Shown piece by piece: positions 1 through 13,277 of a stretch of 64,000 nt of DNA (positions are counted from its first letter, which is position 1; each line of letters opens with the position of its first letter). The notes beneath the pieces were generated by a model that saw nothing but the letters and a program-made list of their open reading frames with translations, ran no database searches and was not told the origin of the DNA. A program made the position numbers and the translations under genes. The stretch lies in NCBI GenBank assembly GCA_037957365.1, contig JARHVA010001175.1, positions 2,244,501-2,308,500 on the forward strand, given 5' to 3'. Origin of the DNA: Torreya grandis (taxonomy: Eukaryota > Streptophyta > Pinopsida > Cupressales > Taxaceae).

Positions 1-1140
1 ATATTTAAAGAGGTAAATTCTGAAAACTAAGGTTTTAAAAATTTTGGATAAAGTTTCGATGACCTTTCTATGGAAGAAAAAAATTTAAATTATTTTTATT
101 TTATAGTCATTATTTTTTTGATTAATTTGAGCTCTTATTTGCATCATAATTCCAAATATTGAGGGAGTTATGAAGTTTTTAAGTTTTCAATTATTCATAG
201 GAAAAATATTTGTTGAGGGAAGATTTGCAAGGGTTTTGTTTTGATTTAATTATTTCAATAATTTTTTTAATATTGGTGATTGTATTGGACTAAGATTTAG
301 TAGGGATTAGAGTGGAAAAGAAAGACTTCAATTTAGCTAGTGTGGCATTAGGATTTGGAGGATTGATACATTCATTTCAGGCTCTTTCTTCATTATGGTA
401 AAAGACATTAGTGGCCGAAGTCACAAGTTATTTATTTAAATGTGAATTGGAATTAATTTTTAGTTTGGAGGTGCAATTACAACAACTAAGGTTTTCTGAT
501 TTTTCTAAATTCAAAATTTAAAAATTATGGATTTTGGGGGAAACCCCTTTCTGGTTAAATCATCCCATTTTGGGATATTAGATATTATTTTATGGATAAT
601 ATATGATATTCTACCACTAATCTAGCCACAATATCAAATAAGGGCACATGATCACCCACAATGTCCACAACTCTCTACAAAATCATCATCAGTTATGTTT
701 CTAGACACACTCTGAGTTAGGCCCATATGACATGATCTACCATTAATGACCACTCTTGATTACCTAAAACCAATTCATATAAGTAAAAAATTAGATATCT
801 TCATTATATACACCTATTTGATATTCTATAAATAAAAATAAATTTTAATAAATACTCACATGTGATCTTAATACCATCCTAATCTAAAGTTCGTGGACCT
901 ATGGTGACTCTACCATATCTATTTTCACCATCACCACCATGTGTTGTAGGTATTTCACTAGAAGGTGATAATCACTAGAGATAATAATGGCCATCTATCC
1001 CCTACCCACCAATACATATATGCATTTTAAATCATGCCCTATGGCCAATGGTACAGGTGGATCCAAAAGGAAAAGGGGATAAATATGTTGTCATAAGGTG
1101 GATCTATCATTTGGCCTATGGCCAAATCTAATTATGTGAT
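1..1140. other. Unassigned AT-rich DNA
   Basis: No convincing reading frame, RNA gene or repeat boundary is visible here. The sequence is AT-rich with short purine and pyrimidine runs, like the rest of the non-coding DNA in the window. The part from about 900 to 1140 may be the 3' continuation of the mobile-domain remnant on the minus strand, but no motif supports that. Confidence 0.5.
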
Positions 1141-1149
1141 GACACAAAT

Positions 1150-1600
1150 ATGGATATGAGGGCACCCCTTGATCAATACCAAATTGTCATAACACATAAT
1201 CATATTAGAATCTCTCTTACACACTAGGAAACTAATAAACCAACCACATGCTAGCATGAATATAATGTAACTCTTGTGCATCCTCAACCTACCCTAAAAA
1301 TATCTTATATGGATGCCATATGATCTAGGTTAGTGTTAATAAATCCAATATCATTTGATAATCCATGGTCATTTGTTCTCTACCATAAGGTGACACCCAT
1401 TGTGCTACAAAAACTTCTACGTGGGCCCATCCTGCTAAAGGTCCACTAATCAGCCACATAATTAAAATGTGCTCATATACCCATACATGAAAAAGTATAC
1501 CAACACCTAATCCACCACCCCATTCCTCCGATAAAAACATGTACAAATCTCTATATAAGTGGGATACCATGGTATGCCCCAAAAATAATCTCATTCCTTA
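1150..1600 (-). pseudogene. Plant mobile domain (PMD-like) fragment
   Basis: One minus-strand frame reads from about 1594 to 1150 with five or six in-frame stops. Seen: SHLYRDLYMFL, then a Gly-rich LGVGILFHVWVYEHI stretch, then IIWHPY, and after more stops YDYVL-stop-QFGIDQGVP. Known: plant mobile domain proteins (aminotransferase-like, found in some transposons and in MAIN-like host proteins) show a YLYRQLC-like start, LLQVWAWEH, a WxPY motif and a RQFGxVQxIP end in this order. Inference: this is a decayed PMD segment of about 150 codons, from a transposon or a host-gene fragment. No transposase, RT or terminal repeat is visible beside it. The call rests on motif order remembered from the family, so it is moderate. 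Confidence 0.5.
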
Positions 1601-2476
1601 TTCCTCGGTATAAAACATCTAACCCTACATAAGATTATATATGAGATCTTTGAATGTGGCTAATGTGGATAATGTTACAATTTTTTATAAGATGAGTTTT
1701 ATTAAATCACTTACCCTAAATAATATTATATATTTTTTTACATTTGATTTGTGTTGGTTGGGATGTAGTAATCTCAACAGTCATATCAACACTCTCCCTA
1801 TACCAGTTTTGGGTCATGATCACCTCCCAACTCTCCCCACTCTAATTATGACACTTCCAAAGTGAAACCCATATGACCACTTGAGTACTCATTCATTTTC
1901 CTATCTATAAAATATATGAGGTTTAAAAACCCTTCCTACTTCTATAGCCTCCATAGTGGAGTTGATATCCCAAACTCATCATTATGCATCACATACAAAG
2001 GCATATTATATACATTCTCTTTATTTATATAGATGATTTCCATTATTTCTCATTTTCAGATTATATACATTGATTACATTGTGACATTATTTTTATTATA
2101 GTTAGTATTCAAACAACAAGTTCAAATAGATCTCAAGAAAAGACAAGATGTGGTGTACACACTGAGGTATGCTTTATATTTTTTTTAAACTAGTAAGTTC
2201 ATTTTAATGCATTATTAGATTTAGGGGGGATGTAGATACCCATATTTATTATAATCATAACTTTATAATATGTTTTTCATAGTTTTACATGTATATACCT
2301 TTTAACAGAGAGTTTGGCATCTAGTGGTGTGATCTCACATGGACATTTTTGGTTTCATGTTATTTTATTACTTTTATCTAATCATTTATTTATTTATGTT
2401 ATTTAGTATGCCTTTTATCTAGTATTCTCCAGGTATCCCTTCCTATCTCTTGATCATTTATATTTTTTTACCCCTA

Positions 2477-2520
2477 GACACTATTGATTGGCTCAAGACA
2501 CTAATGGCAATGCTAGTGTC
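2477..2520. repeat. GACAC palindromic motif, copy 1
   Basis: GACACTATTG is followed 20 bp downstream by GACACTA, a 10-base loop, and TAGTGTC, the perfect reverse complement (2497-2503 against 2514-2520). The same arrangement recurs at 5639-5682. Function unknown. Confidence 0.45.
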
Positions 2521-3180
2521 CAAATTTAATGATAGTATCCAGCCTTATATTTTGATCATTTTCTATAATTTTAACCTTATGACCATTTATATATACCCAT
2601 GTGTTTATTCTATTATAAAATAAAATGTGCCAATAGGTCCTAATTCAAAATTAAAAGGTTACCTATATATACAAAGCTATGGTATAGTTTATGGAACCAA
2701 GAAAGCTTCTCAATTAGCATGTACTTTGTCTTATTCAAAATCTATTGAATTTCACCACATATCAATTTTCTAGAACTAAAAATATGAGTTATTATAAAGT
2801 AAATTTGCACTTGAATTAGTTATACCAAGGTTTTTAATATGATAAATAACATATATTTGCATGATCACCATTACACACACATACCTAGGAGGGAGAACTA
2901 CATGCAAGTCTAAGACCCTCTTAGGAGTATATGGCTATATAGGCAACACTTAGCAATAACAAGGTTATTAGGGTTATCTCAAATCAAGTGATAACCCATT
3001 TTTATTGAGTCATAAGAGGTCAAATGCAAAGGATCTATGTTTTTACTTATTGACTATATTTCATGCATATTTCAAACAGTTTTGAAGTAAAAAAATAGAG
3101 TTACGATGGCATTATAGCTCTAGGAGAAGTTTAGATCCACTCTAGTGAATATTTAGGACTAGACACCTAAGTTGATATTT

Positions 3181-3234
3181 GGACACCTACATCAATGATA
3201 GTTTTTTGAGGTGATGGTAGTGTCCAGGCATAGG
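3181..3234. repeat. GACAC palindromic motif, hairpin form
   Basis: GGACACCTACATCA at the left faces TGATGGTAGTGTCC at the right, giving arms of about 14 bp with one offset base and a 26-base loop. The arm ends GGACAC/GTGTCC match the motifs at 2477 and 5639. An additional GACACCTA lies just upstream at about 3161. Confidence 0.4.
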
Positions 3235-5638
3235 AAAAATCAAAATACAAAATGAAAAGAACATAGAGTTTCTTCATAGGACTGTGATGAATCTGGATCA
3301 CTGTGGTAGTTTAAAATATATCACTAAATAAGATATGCTCTCTTTACCCCCTAGTTGTATAGTATTTATTGTATTTATTACACATGATTGAATAGGTTAA
3401 ACTATAATAAATTTTCATGTATCTCTTGAATTTGAATATTACATCATTGCATTCAAACATTTTATTTACATAGTGTGTTTATGTAATTGACCCATTTTGT
3501 ATAAAATAGTTTGATCGCATTTCATTGTGTCCCTCCTTATTCTCTCTCTTCCCTTCCTATCTCATCCTATTTTTGTGCCTTTTTTGTGGTCCCACATTAA
3601 TATACATAACATATTTTGGGGGCTTATAAAAATAGTAAGTTTGTTTTTGGTGGTGTGGGTGTTTTGGGTCCATCAAGTTACCCTGGGGATTTGTGGTCCT
3701 ATCTCATCTACTTTTTCAATAGTCTGATGTTGGGTTACACATCAATAGGGTCCTAATCTAAATTAAACTCATTTATAAATACACAAGTATCTTAATTCAT
3801 TTATGCATATATATGTTATCTAAAATATCATATAACATTTATTACCATAATGATGTATTGAGAATTTACAAAAACTACAAAAATTAAATAAGCATTTGGA
3901 GAACATTCATTGTACCACTAAATTTCATAGTAGCAACACATTGCATCACACTAGTTTTCTTAACTAAATAAGTATTGAATTTATTGGCATGTTAATATCA
4001 TACATTGGTGATGGGCCTAACAAATACCAAGCTTTACTTTTCTATAATATAGTACAATCCCAAAACACATCATTTTTTGTATCATTCATAACTTTTGTTG
4101 CCCAATTAAGGTTTATATAAAAATATCAATTTTTTTAGTGATCAACACAAAGTTTTAAAAAGTGAGTGATGTTTTTTGAGCCTTGGATCTGATGAGCACA
4201 ATTGTCAAAAAATTGTGCTTACTTGATACTCCCATATATGTACTCTCTAGGGTTTTAGTAACCATAATTAGAACTTGATAATATTAGATAAGGTCCTCTA
4301 TTTTCCACATGTTTTCAATGTTATTTATATATTTTTTAAAAATCCTAATTTATATTATCTGAGCTCAATGTCTATCTTTAAATTTATCACAAAAACAAGA
4401 TACTTGTATAAACACTCTTTTCATTATTTATTATTTTAGTTTAAAAGATGTATTGTTTTAATTTTATGTTGCATATCTATTTAGGACTAATTAAATGTTT
4501 ATAAATCATATAAATTTATCTATACATTCATGGTTCAAAATTATTAGAGATTTTTGGCCCTTTTATTTTTATAGATGTTTGATCTTTGCCAATGTTTGGC
4601 TAGAGACTTTTTTTTTTGCAATGTTTTGTTCATGGGGGATTTCTTCTTTTAAACACATTATTTCTTATTTAATATTGATTAAGATGTGATATCATGATGT
4701 AAAACTGGTGAGATAAATGAGGCATTAGTGGACATGAATTATTTTCACATATTTTCTTAGCTATATATATTTTTACTTATTATATTTATTGGTGTTGCAC
4801 TTGCACTCCCTATTCCTTACTTTATGTTGTAATTATTCAATCATGAGGAGTAATTTTAACCTTTCATATAAATTAACATAATTATCTTATCTCATATTCT
4901 ATTATTGATATTTTCCTTGAGATTTAATTTAAATCCATTCATTCATAATATATTAAGTTAGAAAAAGTACAAAGATTGGGAAGGATGTCTTTGTTAAGAT
5001 TGAAAGAAAAATACTTTTGTTACAAAATTCATTATGCCTTACAAAATAATATAGATTTATAAGGACTTGAATAATGTCTATGAGACCCAAAAAATCTAAG
5101 GGACCCTTAGAGAAAAAATAATAACCAAAGGAATCAAAATCTACTATAAAATGAGAAGATTTGAGTAGCTAGACCCTAGTTTAGATATATATTATTGTTC
5201 TACCTCTAAAGGATCATTATCCTATTGTGGATTTTATTAATATATTATTCACCTTTTTAATGACTTTTCCTTAAAATATGGTGGACATAGACACTCCCTA
5301 CATGTTTTCCAAGTATATAGCTCAAATTTTCATCATGTGCAAATAATTTCATAATATAGTGCCATTCTATCTCAACCATAATTTAAATACTAAAACTGAA
5401 TATTTAGAGCATCTATCTTGTACATTTGACAAATACCAATCAGGGATATACCCTTTAGTTCTAGACCTTTTGATGTCAAAATACTATCACACACCATCTC
5501 ACTATGCTTAAATGATTATCTTATAGTATGACCCATATCAATTGATGATCTAGACCACCTGTACACTATATAAATCTCAAAACTTGAGATATATCCTTCA
5601 CTCTCAGTTACAGATATATACCTATTTTCTAAACTTTT

Positions 5639-5682
5639 GGACACTATTGGCCACAGAGACACTAGCATTAACGCTAATGTTT
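5639..5682. repeat. GACAC palindromic motif, copy 2
   Basis: GGACACTATTGG is followed by GACACTAGCATTA-ACG-CTAATG, a near-palindrome. The spacing between the two GACACTA elements is nearly that at 2477-2520. A weaker relative (ATTAGCATTGATGGCAATG) begins at about 6355. Confidence 0.4.
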
Positions 5683-7549
5683 AGATCCTTATTTAGTGTC
5701 TATTACTCAAAAATCATCCAAAGTAGAAACTATTTGAAACCTATGTGTCAACCTATTTGTCTTATTGATCCCTATTATGATATATTTTTAAAAAAATTGG
5801 TATAAATATAAGTCAGCCTTCTCATTGTTCATCTAGAAAAATCTAATAAAGTGCCTATCAAGGTTAATTCAATCAATTACACAATTTATTTTTTATTCCT
5901 TATTCATCCCTATTTATTTATTAGTCATAGGAGAAGGTATACAAAAGGTCTAAAGCATCCAAATAATAATCCATGAGTGCCATTTTTCAAGTTATAAGCT
6001 AGATCATTACATGCATTTACATATAGCATGTTACACTAGTGTTAACACACACACTGACACATATGATATAATTACATAAGTCCAAGGCCCTCTTTAGATT
6101 ATAAGATATGTAAGTAGAGCTCATTGATAGAGGGATCTTTGAGGTCATCGTGACACCATGAGCCCACTAACCCTTTTTTTGAAAAACTCATTCTAAGGGT
6201 GAATATCTAGGGGTTGATCAATAAGAAGAGAGCAACAACCTATATTCAAAATCTAAATACATCATAAAAAAGGTGACCAAAAAACTAGAATAATGAATTT
6301 GGTCACATTGGGAACTAATGGGTATTTTGTATAGGACAACATCTCATCACAAATATTAGCATTGATGGCAATGTCCTGAGGTGTATGATAGCATCTACAG
6401 CTCTATAAACTTAATTTCCTAAATATAATGACTAACTTAGAATCCAAATCCTACATACTCTTGCTTGTGTTTAAGCTAGATCTACTTGTGCATAGTAAAC
6501 ATAATTAATTGTCATTTTTATTTGGTATTGCAATCAATTAAACATATTTCAAATTTGGTACTTTTTATATTTAGCTTATCTCATTTTTATAATTTAGAAT
6601 ATTTATTTATTTGAGTGTGTAATTAATTGGCCAAAAATAAATTAGTTTATCACCCTTGTGCTTAAGTTATTCTATTCTCTTAACCCTATCCCCCATATCT
6701 AAATTTAGGGTTAAAAATTTGGTGAATCTGATCCCTATGTCTCTTCATCCTAGCTTGTTCTAGTGTTTTTATCCTCCTAAGGTTTTTTTTGTTGTACTTA
6801 TTCACATTTTTTATCTCATTTATATGCCACATATGTGTATTCCTAGATTAGGTAGTGTTCCTTTTGAATATCTTGAGTTTCCCCCTGAGAGACCTAAAAT
6901 ATCTCAAATTAATACCATGTCAAATTCTACTAATAATGAGAGTGCCAATAATTAAAATCAGCCATATACCAAAAAAAATATCATAGAAACACATAAACAT
7001 AATGAAAATTACCAAGTTGACCAAGAACAAGTAAAATTTATCGCATTATTTTGAGAGTGCATTCATACAACTCTTGAAGATATCCACAAGATCCTAAGTA
7101 CTATATTAGAATCTCAAAAATTAAAATGTGGTATTGAATAACCATTTCTTTATATTGATAAAAATATTGGGGCTACTATATATGCCTATAATACATCCCT
7201 TCCAATTTCCTAATCCAAAGAAAAACCTTACCTACTACATCTAGTGGGGGCATGGGATATATTTTCAAACCATTATTCCCTAAAATTAAAGACACTATTA
7301 CTTCATCCTCAATGGGAATAATTAATACTTCAACTCAATTAATGATTTTAATTCCTACATAAACACAAGTGGTGGTTTCCTCCCCTTTGGTGACTTATCA
7401 AATCTTAAATCTTAATCCCAATGGGTCTACAATTCAAACTCTTCTCCAAGTTATAATAACTTTGGAAGCTAAGGTTACAAACATTAAATAATTTAAATTA
7501 ACTCATGTTATTGATTCACAAGATGTATTACATAATCCTCTAGCACCTA

Positions 7550-8500
7550 AGATATATTTTCACCCTTTGCCAACTATGATTTTGCACCCAAGTTCACATT
7601 TTATGATAGCAAGGGTGATCCTGAATAACATCTCTGATATTTATATGTAACATGTCTTGATTATGGTTTAAATGATAAACTTTTGACCAAAATATTTCCA
7701 TATATCCTAAAGTACTATGCTTTAAGATGGTTATATGACTTACCAATATAATCAGTGAAAGCATTCAAAGCACTAGTAGATCAATTTCTAGCACATTTCT
7801 CCATCAACATCATTGAAAATATCTCATATCACAAATTTTTAAGATTAAACAAGGAACCAATGAACCTACCAATGTATATGTCTTGAGGTATAAGAAAATG
7901 TTAGCAAAAATGACAAATCTAATGGCAAATAAAGAGCTTAAAGACATATTTAAGCAAAATTTTATTGCCCTGTTACATGAGTCCATTGTTTTCAAAAAAT
8001 TTAATTTTTTTGATGACTTGTGCCATATTGTTTGAGATTGATAAATGAAACTTATTTCATTGAATAAGCTTAAGTATGTAGTAAACACACCGACTACATA
8101 CTCTACCAAGTTTTATACCAAACAAGGCTACAAGGTAAAACTAACATAACATAAAAATGAAATAACCATAATGGTTAATGTAGTATCATATTAACCTAAT
8201 CACCTCATCTTATTCAATGCACCTAAGAGAAAATTTAAATAATTACCTGAGTCTCCAAATTTACTACTTAATAATATTATGGAGTGTTATTTCATATCTC
8301 TCCCTCTTCATAAAGAGGTTGATATGAGTTGACCTCTACCAAAAGTATATGATTCTAATGCATATTGTGACTATCAACAAGGGCATGGGAATTCTGAAAA
8401 CAAATGTTATAAATTAAAACACAAGATTTAAGACTTTATTTATAACCAATAGATCACCTTTGATAATCCCCCAAAGGATATAGTTTCACAACCTAGTGAC
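7550..8500 (+). pseudogene. gag: gag polyprotein remnant (element A)
   Basis: Gag is the structural capsid protein of the retrotransposon particle. Seen: KFTFYDSKGDPE at about 7589-7624, ALRWLYDLP at about 7719-7745, IKQGTNEP...YVLRYKKM after a frameshift near 7810, and a zinc-binding stretch CDYQQGHGNSENKCYKLKH at about 8366-8430. Known: Ty3 gag of plants carries YDG/DP, ALRWF..LP and a C-x2-H-x2-GH-x5-C finger in this order; here the first His is Gln. The frame changes at least twice and has many stops, so no product is possible. It directly precedes protease sequence. Confidence 0.7.
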
Positions 8501-8619
8501 CATCAAAACTTAAATATATTTAAGAATCCTTTACAAGATCATTCTAAGAAAGATCAAGAAGTGAAAATGGCATAGCATGCACATCATCCTCTACCACATT
8601 ATGGGCATCCATTATATGG

Positions 8620-9330
8620 TATTATTGGAACTTATACATTCACAACACCTCTTATGGTCAAAGATCCTCTATTTCCTTTCATGACAATCAAATTTTAAAT
8701 GATAACTTAGATATTCATTAATGTATATATAGTGTTATGATTGATAATAATTATAGTGAGAACATATGTACCATGATATTAATTACACATTTTGGATATA
8801 CACATAATGATTTATACCCTTTAATTAAAATAGTCAGATCATTTTATGGGACATCATAACATGTTATTTATGAGATTGGTTTACCTTTATAGGTTGGTCT
8901 AGCACATCTGGTTACTACCTTCTTAGTTATACCATACATGGGAGTCTTTGATATATTATTGAGATAAAATTATATATATATACTTTGCACATTAATTTCC
9001 ATAGTGCATGGGTGTATTAAATACATTCATACCAATAGGGTAGTCACAATTTCTTAAATTATATATGAGCATCCACTTGAACAAGAGAAGTTTATTCCCA
9101 AATAGATACTCATAAAACCTACCAAGGTTAATCATCCATGAAAGGGTAAGAAATAGTAAATCCCCTTTCCTAGGTAGCCTATACTTAATAGTCCTTTCTA
9201 TACACACATAATATTTTAAAAAACCTTATCATTTATTGATATTTTCTCTCTTGCAGCAACTTGTCAAGTTTCAATATCTCTAACTGCACACCTTAAAGGG
9301 TGCACTAGAAAAGGGGTGGGAAATCCATTG
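8620..9330 (+). pseudogene. Aspartic protease remnant (element A)
   Basis: The protease would process gag-pol in the particle. Seen after stops: HLVTTFLVIPYMGVFDILLR at about 8900-8960, then a run resembling the region after the LLGRPW motif of Ty3 proteases, including IHGxIKYIHTNRVVTI-like wording at about 9000-9060. The catalytic D-[ST]-G is not identifiable. The assignment depends on its position after the gag finger and on the partial FDILLGR-like match. Downstream coding is lost. Confidence 0.4.
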
Positions 9331-9454
9331 GTGTTACTCAAGATTATTTTCTTAATATACCATGCCTATATCCACTAAAAAATCCCACCTACTTAATCTC
9401 CTAAGCTATCTTCGTCATATATAGGCCCTGACTAAGCCAAGATGCATATTTTTT

Positions 9455-11320
9455 GATTATATTGGTTTGGGTCAATGTAGTATTCCTTCTTCCCATAAAA
9501 TTCAAACTAGTTCAATCCAAGTTAATGTAATTCTAAAAATCATGGCACATACTTCACAACAAGGTCAACCTAGGCTAACCTAGTTTGAGGTTAAACGGTA
9601 ACTTTTAAACAACATCAAGGTGGGCCAATATTATATGCTAGAATTTTGGATGAGTTTAGATTCAAATCACATAGATAAATACAATTATTATTTCAATCCA
9701 ATAGATGAATAATTATTTTCCATACTAATATTGATCATAATTCTACTTTAGTCTACATTTAAGATAAGCCATTGCTTAGATCTTATCTTGAAGGGAAATA
9801 ACTTATCTTTTAGAGTCTTGGATGCAAATATAATAAGTCCTTTAGCATAGAGACTATTTTAACCATTATGATCCTTAAAACCATAATAACCTCTTTCAAA
9901 TCACCATTGGCCAAGTGAGATATTTAGGTTTGACAGGTTCTATTCAAGGTAAGTATTTATAACTTTAGTTATTTCATTTAGTATATAGATATTGCATAAT
10001 CAATAGTTTTGAATGTATAACTCCCTATTTGAATATCCTCTACAGTTAAACTTAGTGTGGTTATAGGGTTATTCAAACTTTCCATTTTCCACCCTAAGTA
10101 ACCTAGGCCTCCATTTGCCTAGCATGGTTCCTTACCCATTATATTGTTGTTTTAACCATCCCCCTTATTTGTGTTGCAATATTTGGTAACACTAGATTAG
10201 ATTAATTTTGTTATTATTATTATAAATTTAGTTATATTTATTTCTTAGAGGTTTTGGAACCCTATCCATTGATTTTGTGTGATAAATTCTCCTCTATCTA
10301 GGTTTAGCATATTTAATTAGTCATGCCTCAATATAACTAAGTATCCAATAGGTTTTAGTTGATTTACCTTATCCGATTCCAAGAATATGATGTAGCATAA
10401 GTTACAAGTCTATCTTAATATGTTACATTACAATTGGTGAACTTGACCTGAACTAACCATTACTTTCTCTTCATTTATAAAACTATATCAATCTAGATCG
10501 ATATAATTTTTTTTAGTTTTATTGTATACTACATCAACATGGGTTGATCTAATATAACCTCTATCCATTCATAAGAAAAACTACATTAGTGTGCATTGAT
10601 TGTGTTTTAATTCTCTATGTTTATTTTCAATAGACTACATCAACGTAGGTCTATCTAGTTTAGTTTTTTGTATTTTTTAGATAGCAAACTCTATCAACTA
10701 GGCCTGATATAGTTATATTACATTAATTTATTTTTCTATATTTTTTCAAAACTAGATTGACCTCGGTTGATATAGTATAATTATTGTGTGTTTTACAAGA
10801 AAACTACCTCGATGTAAGTCAATACAGTGTTAATTATATGTTTTTCTAGTAGGGTACCCTAATGCAAGATGATCTAGTTTTCACACTCAAATCTACATTA
10901 TCTCTAATCATCTAACTACATCAGCCCAAACTGATATAGCTTTATCTTCCAAGTATTTTTTTCCTACTTTATCAACCCAAATTGATAATTTTTTATTCAT
11001 CATTATGTTTAATTTTATCATTCAAATCAGTTTAGATCTATACTTAAAAAATTTAAATTCTGTTAAAATTAATTCTTCACTATAAATTATATCGACCCAA
11101 GTTGATATAGACATAAAATTATTTTTTTCATGCTAAAACTACATCGAACTTGGTGTTATAATTATCTATTTTCACATTTCCTTTTAATAAATTAAATTGA
11201 CCCAATCTAATTTAGTTTACTCTACCTATTTTTATCTATTTTGTAAATAGACCGCATTGACCTATGTTGATACAATTTCATATTGTTTGAACAAATACAT
11301 CAACCTACATTGATATAGTT
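9455..11320. repeat. Palindromic-unit tandem array, part I
   Basis: A unit with left half CTACATYRACC and right half GTTGATATAGT, together an imperfect 25-bp palindrome, recurs about every 43-66 bp. Clear starts: 10483, 10529, 10581, 10635, 10689, 10752, 10804, 10855, 10916, 10967, 11022, 11088, 11139, 11193, 11252, 11295. Weaker units lie at about 9457, 9508 and 9560, and the stretch 9.65-10.4 kb is poor in them. The palindromes are much better kept than the DNA between them. Function unknown; it could be a decayed satellite or LTR/UTR subrepeats of a neighbouring Ty3 element. Confidence 0.75.
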
Positions 11321-11513
11321 TCATATGTTTTCATTTTTAGCATAAATAAGGAAAAATAATTTTTATTTTCAATAATTAATTAAACACTTACTTTCAATAT
11401 TGACTACCTGTTAAAAGTTACAAATTAATTTTTGACATTATTTTTGCTTTTATGTTCAATTTGATTGGTTTTCCCTAGAAACTATGTTTCAATAGTTTTC
11501 AAACTACTTAGTT

Positions 11514-12792
11514 TTAGATTAAGGTAAAAACAAGTTTTGAAGGGACCCCAAAACCCTGAACAAAAGGAGAAAGATAAAATAGTAACGTCCACAGGCAAGC
11601 CTAAAGCCTACTTCACCAAAGTAACAAAACCAAGATACAAAGACCTGAAGCTAACAAATGAAAAACCAAAGATAGACCCCGGGTTTTACAGAGACCTAGA
11701 AACTCCATAGTAAGAGTTCAAAAAACCAGGTTCCAAGACCAGATATCACAACCAACTAGCAAATCCAACTAAAAGAACCAGGAATATTCTTCTAGTTCCA
11801 ATATCATCTTCACTGCTTCCTTACCTTTCACAACAATGTCCTAGATGGTAGCAGTCACCTGCGTAGATCCCTCTTGCATTGCTTTCTTTCTTGAGCTTTG
11901 TCTAGTTCTCTTGCTAGGCCCCTCCAAAGTTTTGATTTCCTCATTTGCTCTTTTTCCAATGTTTACAGCAGTAGCACAAATGCTAGAGGTTACCTCCTCC
12001 ATCTTTATTCTACTTTCCTTTATGAGTTCGCTTAGGTTTTTCTCATAATCTTTGAGTTTTATGGGAATATCCCTCATCTTCTTTTCCATGTTATTGATTT
12101 TGTTCCAAACTACCTCCTGTTTACCCTCCATTATTTCCATTTTCCTATTGATTTCCTTTATCTCCTTATACGTCCATAAATCGAATTGAAGAGTAGCATC
12201 AGCTTTGCAATTGGCCAATCTAGTAGGTGGGTACCTTTCATCATTCTACCTTTTGTCACTCCAATCTTCTGTATTATTTTTAGGACTGCTTCCAACTTCT
12301 TCAATATAGTCCTCCATTTCCATTCGTTTGTGTTCCTTTGTTTCAGTAGGGCTTACATTTTTGTTACTTACTTCCTTTACTTGAGCTCCCATTTCCAGTA
12401 TTTGGTTAGTGACCTGAACTAGATTTTCCTTTTCATTAATCAGATCAGGGTCCATAGCAGGATCATCTAGATCTTTATCAATTTTCTCAAACACTTGCTA
12501 GTTTTCCTCAGACTCATGGTTGTTATTTTCAAACTTTTCCTCTATAGTGACTCCTTCTTTCTCATTCTTATCTTGTACTTCTTCTTCCTCACTGGAACTT
12601 GAATGCCCACTTGTTGTTCCTCCTTCTTCCTCCAAACTCTCCTCCCTAGTGTTTTCAGAACTTTCCCACTCTGTTTCCTCATCAGCAGTCTAGTTATTGA
12701 AGCTTGGGAGTTTGAATTTAGCTTTTTCATTCCCTTTTACTATTTCTTTCTTGTTACTCCGTAGGTCCTTGTATTTTCCCGAATAAGGATTC
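11514..12792 (-). mobile_element. LINE-like retroposon insertion 1 (minus)
   Basis: The insertion is flanked by a perfect 17-bp direct repeat, TTTCAAACTACTTAGTT (11497-11513 and 12793-12809). Its minus-strand 3' end reads CCCTTCAAAACTTG, TTTTTACCTTAATCTAAAAC, and the same terminus closes three other insertions in this window (26191-26711, 26810-26938, 61952-63436). Variable length with a constant 3' end and long target duplication is the mark of target-primed, 5'-truncated retroposition. There is no reverse transcriptase inside. It splits the palindrome array region. Confidence 0.85.
11775..12790 (-). pseudogene. Charged coiled-coil ORF of LINE-like insertion
   Basis: One minus-strand frame runs about 335 codons with only four or five stops (near 12690, 12502, 12243, 11838). 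The N-terminal half is acidic (SSSSEEEE, many Glu/Asp), the middle (12218 to about 11950) is rich in Lys/Glu with heptad-like Ile/Leu/Met spacing and probably forms a coiled coil, and the end has a basic cluster KRTRQSSRKKAMQ. Coding density is far better than in the Ty3 remnants, so the insertion is younger. No known domain is recognised. By analogy with the copy at 61952 it may be the C-terminal part of an ORF1-type protein; that link is inferred from the shared 3' end only. Confidence 0.6.
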
Positions 12793-12809
12793 TTTCAAAC
12801 TACTTAGTT

Positions 12810-13277
12810 ACTATCATGAAGGGATATATGATGTTTCATTCACAATATTTTTCTATTATTTCTATACATCGTAGCATGAGGGACTTGCCCCTATACTCAT
12901 TTTCATAGTACAAAGTTAAACACAAACTTTTGTTTTTGTGTACCTCATAGTATTTAAGAAATGCTTAGAATTCCCATTATTATTAAACCTTAGGAATCTA
13001 ACCATCCATCTAATTTTGTATTACATTGGTTAGTAATTAGCATTGGGAAGTTACTCTCATCTTACCCTTGAAATTAGGTTTAGTGGGTTATGGGAATGAT
13101 ACTTCCTCCATAGTTAGTGATATTAAATATCAAGCTAACACTATCCAATAAAATAGTAAATATATTTGAGATCCTATAAATTAGTCACATCATTTTAGTA
13201 CATCTACATGATCTTCATTTCAAATAAATAGTTAGTTATTCCAATTTGATTTTCTTTATTATATTCAATATTGTAGA
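12810..13277. other. Unassigned spacer
   Basis: AT-rich DNA between the LINE-like insertion and the second half of the palindrome array. No palindromic unit, reading frame or other signal is visible. Confidence 0.5.

Larger units (their letters stand above)
1601..6889. other. Unassigned AT-rich DNA
   Basis: No domain is recognised on either strand over 5.3 kb. Reading frames are short and of chance length. The only repeated structure noticed is a small family of GACAC...GTGTC palindromic motifs, listed separately. The stretch could be decayed LTR or other transposon DNA, since it runs directly into a gag remnant at about 6.9 kb, but no boundary was found. Confidence 0.45.
6890..9400 (+). mobile_element. 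Ty3-type retrotransposon remnant A (gag-protease)
   Basis: A plus-strand remnant holding a gag domain, a zinc-binding motif and part of a protease. RT, RNase H and integrase are missing: the coding signal fades at about 9.3 kb and a palindromic repeat array follows. No LTR was identified at either side. The gag wording differs from the plus-strand element at 14 kb and from the minus-strand array, so this is probably a separate insertion, although loss of the pol part by deletion before the 14-kb element cannot be excluded. Confidence 0.65.

Noticed and set aside
3527..5805. Short ORFs at 3527, 4495 and 5584
   Set aside because: 60-75 codons in AT-rich DNA, hydrophobic by composition, no motif and no conserved neighbour.
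11845..12422. Plus-strand ORFs over the LINE-like insertion
   Set aside because: They are antisense shadows of the charged coiled-coil frame on the minus strand.
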